This document shows positions 62,767 through 64,000 of a DNA stretch of 64,000 nucleotides, one piece after another (the first letter of the stretch is position 1; every line of letters begins with the position of its first letter). The notes under the pieces are model-generated. The model was not told the origin of the DNA. It saw nothing but the letters and a program-made list of their open reading frames with translations, and did not search any database. Both the position numbers and the translations under genes were made by a program. Source of the DNA: Planctomycetota bacterium (GTDB lineage: Bacteria > Planctomycetota > Phycisphaerae > Phycisphaerales > UBA1924); NCBI GenBank assembly GCA_024280755.1, contig JAJRPN010000010.1:62001-126000 (forward strand). Reading direction: 5' to 3'.

Positions 62767-64000
62767 CTAAGGCAAGTTCAATGGCCCGACCATTCCGAAG
62801 ATCCGTCCGAGTCCCATTTCGACTACGGGCTTGCCCAAAATCATCATCATTGTCGCTACAGCTAAGAACGGGCCATAGGGCATTGCCCGACTGAGCTTTC
62901 CGCTAAACACTTGTGCGACAATCGCATACGCAACACCAACAAAGGCTGCCAAGAAGAATGCAATCGTCGGATCGATCCACCCAAGGCACGCCCCCACCGC
63001 TGCCATCATGTGGACATCGCCCAATCCCATCGCTTCTTTGCCAAAGGCAAGCGATCCACCGATCCGTACCGCCCAGACGACGCCGCCCGCGATGAGATAC
63101 CCCATCAGCACCCCACCGAGCACAACGAGCCACAGCGGAGCGTTGTCAGGAGCGAAGGTATGCCCTGAGTTGAGGTCAGTGGTCCATTGCCCGAACATCT
63201 GGACCATCAACCAACCGCCACCGAGTCCAAAGACCACAGGCATGCACAAGAATGCAAGTTCGCGGATCATCTCTCGGCGGGCATGAGGATACATCAACCA
63301 ATCTTCGATTGATGACTCAGGTTGTTCGGCTGGTTCAGTTTCTGCTTGTTCGAGTTCTTCAGTGCCCAGTTCTGATTCTTCAGAAGTATTCGCATCCGAT
63401 TCTGATGTGTGATTTGATTCGTACCATTCATCAAAGTCGGCAAAGCTTCGTGTGAGCCATCCGAACTTGAGGAACAAGTTGGAGAGGATCAATCCGACAC
63501 ACCCACCGATTCCGATTCCAATAAAACGCCAGCCGGCAAGCCCGCCGGTCGCGAGTGTCCAGACCTGGCCAGGAGCGGTAATCCATTTCATATGGGCATT
63601 GGGCACCGCCCAGACCCCATCCATACCCGCCGGCATCATGACTGGGTTCCCATACTTTGATTGGAACCAAATCGCGTGCCCGGTATGAAAGATCAATGCG
63701 ACCCCAGCGGGCACCCAGGTGAGCACCAGCGGTATGGTCGAAGTCCGCGCATCGATAATGGTCATCGAGACCATGCTCCCAACAAGCACCAGCAGCACGA
63801 CCATCGCGGGCCAGGTCAACGCCGGGCCGTTGGCTGCCCATTCTGGTGCAATCCGCCCGAGTCCAAAGATTGCATCATCGGGCACGATGTACCAGAGGGC
63901 ATAGATCCCTCCAAACAACACCGCAACGATGGTCTCGACGATTGGATACTCGGGTGATATTTTACATTTACAGAATCGGCACTTCCCACGAAGAAAAAGC
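62767..64000 (-). CDS. Prepilin peptidase (A24 family), 5' end beyond the window
   Basis: The readable part is about 411 residues; the gene continues past the right edge. Near the edge the reading frame gives LRGKCRFCKCKISPEYPIVE, the zinc-finger motif of the N-terminal methyltransferase domain. The aspartyl protease dyad follows: one Asp in TIIDARTSTIPLVLTW and one in GLGDVHMMAAVGACLGW. An acidic stretch of about 30 residues (SDANTSEESELGTEELEQAE...) sits in the large loop between. It cleaves and N-methylates prepilins, so it should process all pseudopilins of this window. Confidence 0.92.
   Translation of the reverse strand, partial: LFLRGKCRFCKCKISPEYPIVETIVAVLFGGIYALWYIVPDDAIFGLGRIAPEWAANGPALTWPAMVVLLVLVGSMVSMTIIDARTSTIPLVLTWVPAGVALIFHTGHAIWFQSKYGNPVMMPAGMDGVWAVPNAHMKWITAPGQVWTLATGGLAGWRFIGIGIGGCVGLILSNLFLKFGWLTRSFADFDEWYESNHTSESDANTSEESELGTEELEQAETEPAEQPESSIEDWLMYPHARREMIRELAFLCMPVVFGLGGGWLMVQMFGQWTTDLNSGHTFAPDNAPLWLVVLGGVLMGYLIAGGVVWAVRIGGSLAFGKEAMGLGDVHMMAAVGACLGWIDPTIAFFLAAFVGVAYAIVAQVFSGKLSRAMPYGPFLAVATMMMILGKPVVEMGLGRIFGMVGPLNLP

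Noticed and set aside
1-64000. CRISPR arrays, insertion sequences, prophage genes or defence islands
   Set aside because: No regularly spaced direct repeats, transposase, integrase, phage or restriction-type proteins were recognised.

Overview
The window is a contiguous, gene-dense bacterial chromosome segment. It most likely comes from a planctomycete of the class Phycisphaerae or a close relative. This is inferred from stand-alone pseudopilins with a [23 protein letters not shown] core and a C-terminal DG motif, two unequal GroEL copies, extended PstC and PstA permeases, a two-domain PTPS protein and many small lipoproteins. OmpA/Pal-type, lipobox-bearing and heptosyltransferase proteins indicate an outer membrane. 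No transposase, phage gene, CRISPR array or rRNA was seen, so this looks like core chromosome.

Layout. 1-3.2 kb: the end of a FAD-linked oxidase, an orphan pseudopilin, a Rid-family protein and a transaldolase. 3.2-12.8 kb (minus strand): an acyl-CoA ligase and a propeller-like protein, acpS and fmdB, then grpE, dnaJ, a 72-codon gene, groEL1, groES, a 129-codon gene and groEL2. A 77-80 nt inverted-repeat element sits on each side of groEL1. 13.1-17.5 kb (plus strand): a lone nuoA, a DUF2752 protein, two CsgG/TolB-like lipoproteins, a degenerate glycosyltransferase-like protein, a low-molecular-weight phosphatase and a small membrane protein. 17.5-29.8 kb (minus strand): odhB and sucA of the 2-oxoglutarate dehydrogenase, the pstSCAB phosphate importer with enlarged permeases, and a secreted glutathione peroxidase.

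29.8-40.8 kb: a two-domain 6-carboxytetrahydropterin synthase-like gene, a family 9 glycosyltransferase, serine biosynthesis (serA, serC), a second orphan pseudopilin, a zinc-ribbon membrane protein, a parvulin-type lipoprotein, a UbiA-like protein, RNase Y and a DUF4097-like lipoprotein. 40.9-49.7 kb: a PilZ protein, a DUF58/transglutaminase pair, a small lipoprotein, scpB, a YhhQ-type queuosine-precursor transporter, and a CheY/HD-GYP pair.

49.7-61.3 kb (minus strand) is the most interesting block. It is a near-continuous, partly overlapping operon in the order histidine kinase, STAS protein, PilB/GspE ATPase, PilC/GspF, PilM, PilN, PilO, PilP/GspC-like, then five pseudopilins (G, H, J/I-like, V/I-like, K-like). 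The last pseudopilin lacks Glu5 and carries a LamG-like domain, so it is a candidate tip adhesin. A Tyr/Thr/Val tRNA cluster, an OmpA-like lipoprotein and a prepilin peptidase cut by the window end follow. The peptidase would process all seven pseudopilins here. The PilZ and HD-GYP proteins point to cyclic-di-GMP control of surface behaviour.

Starts were chosen from Shine-Dalgarno spacing and overlap with the upstream gene; several differ from the longest open frame. All functional calls come from reading motifs, not from database searches.
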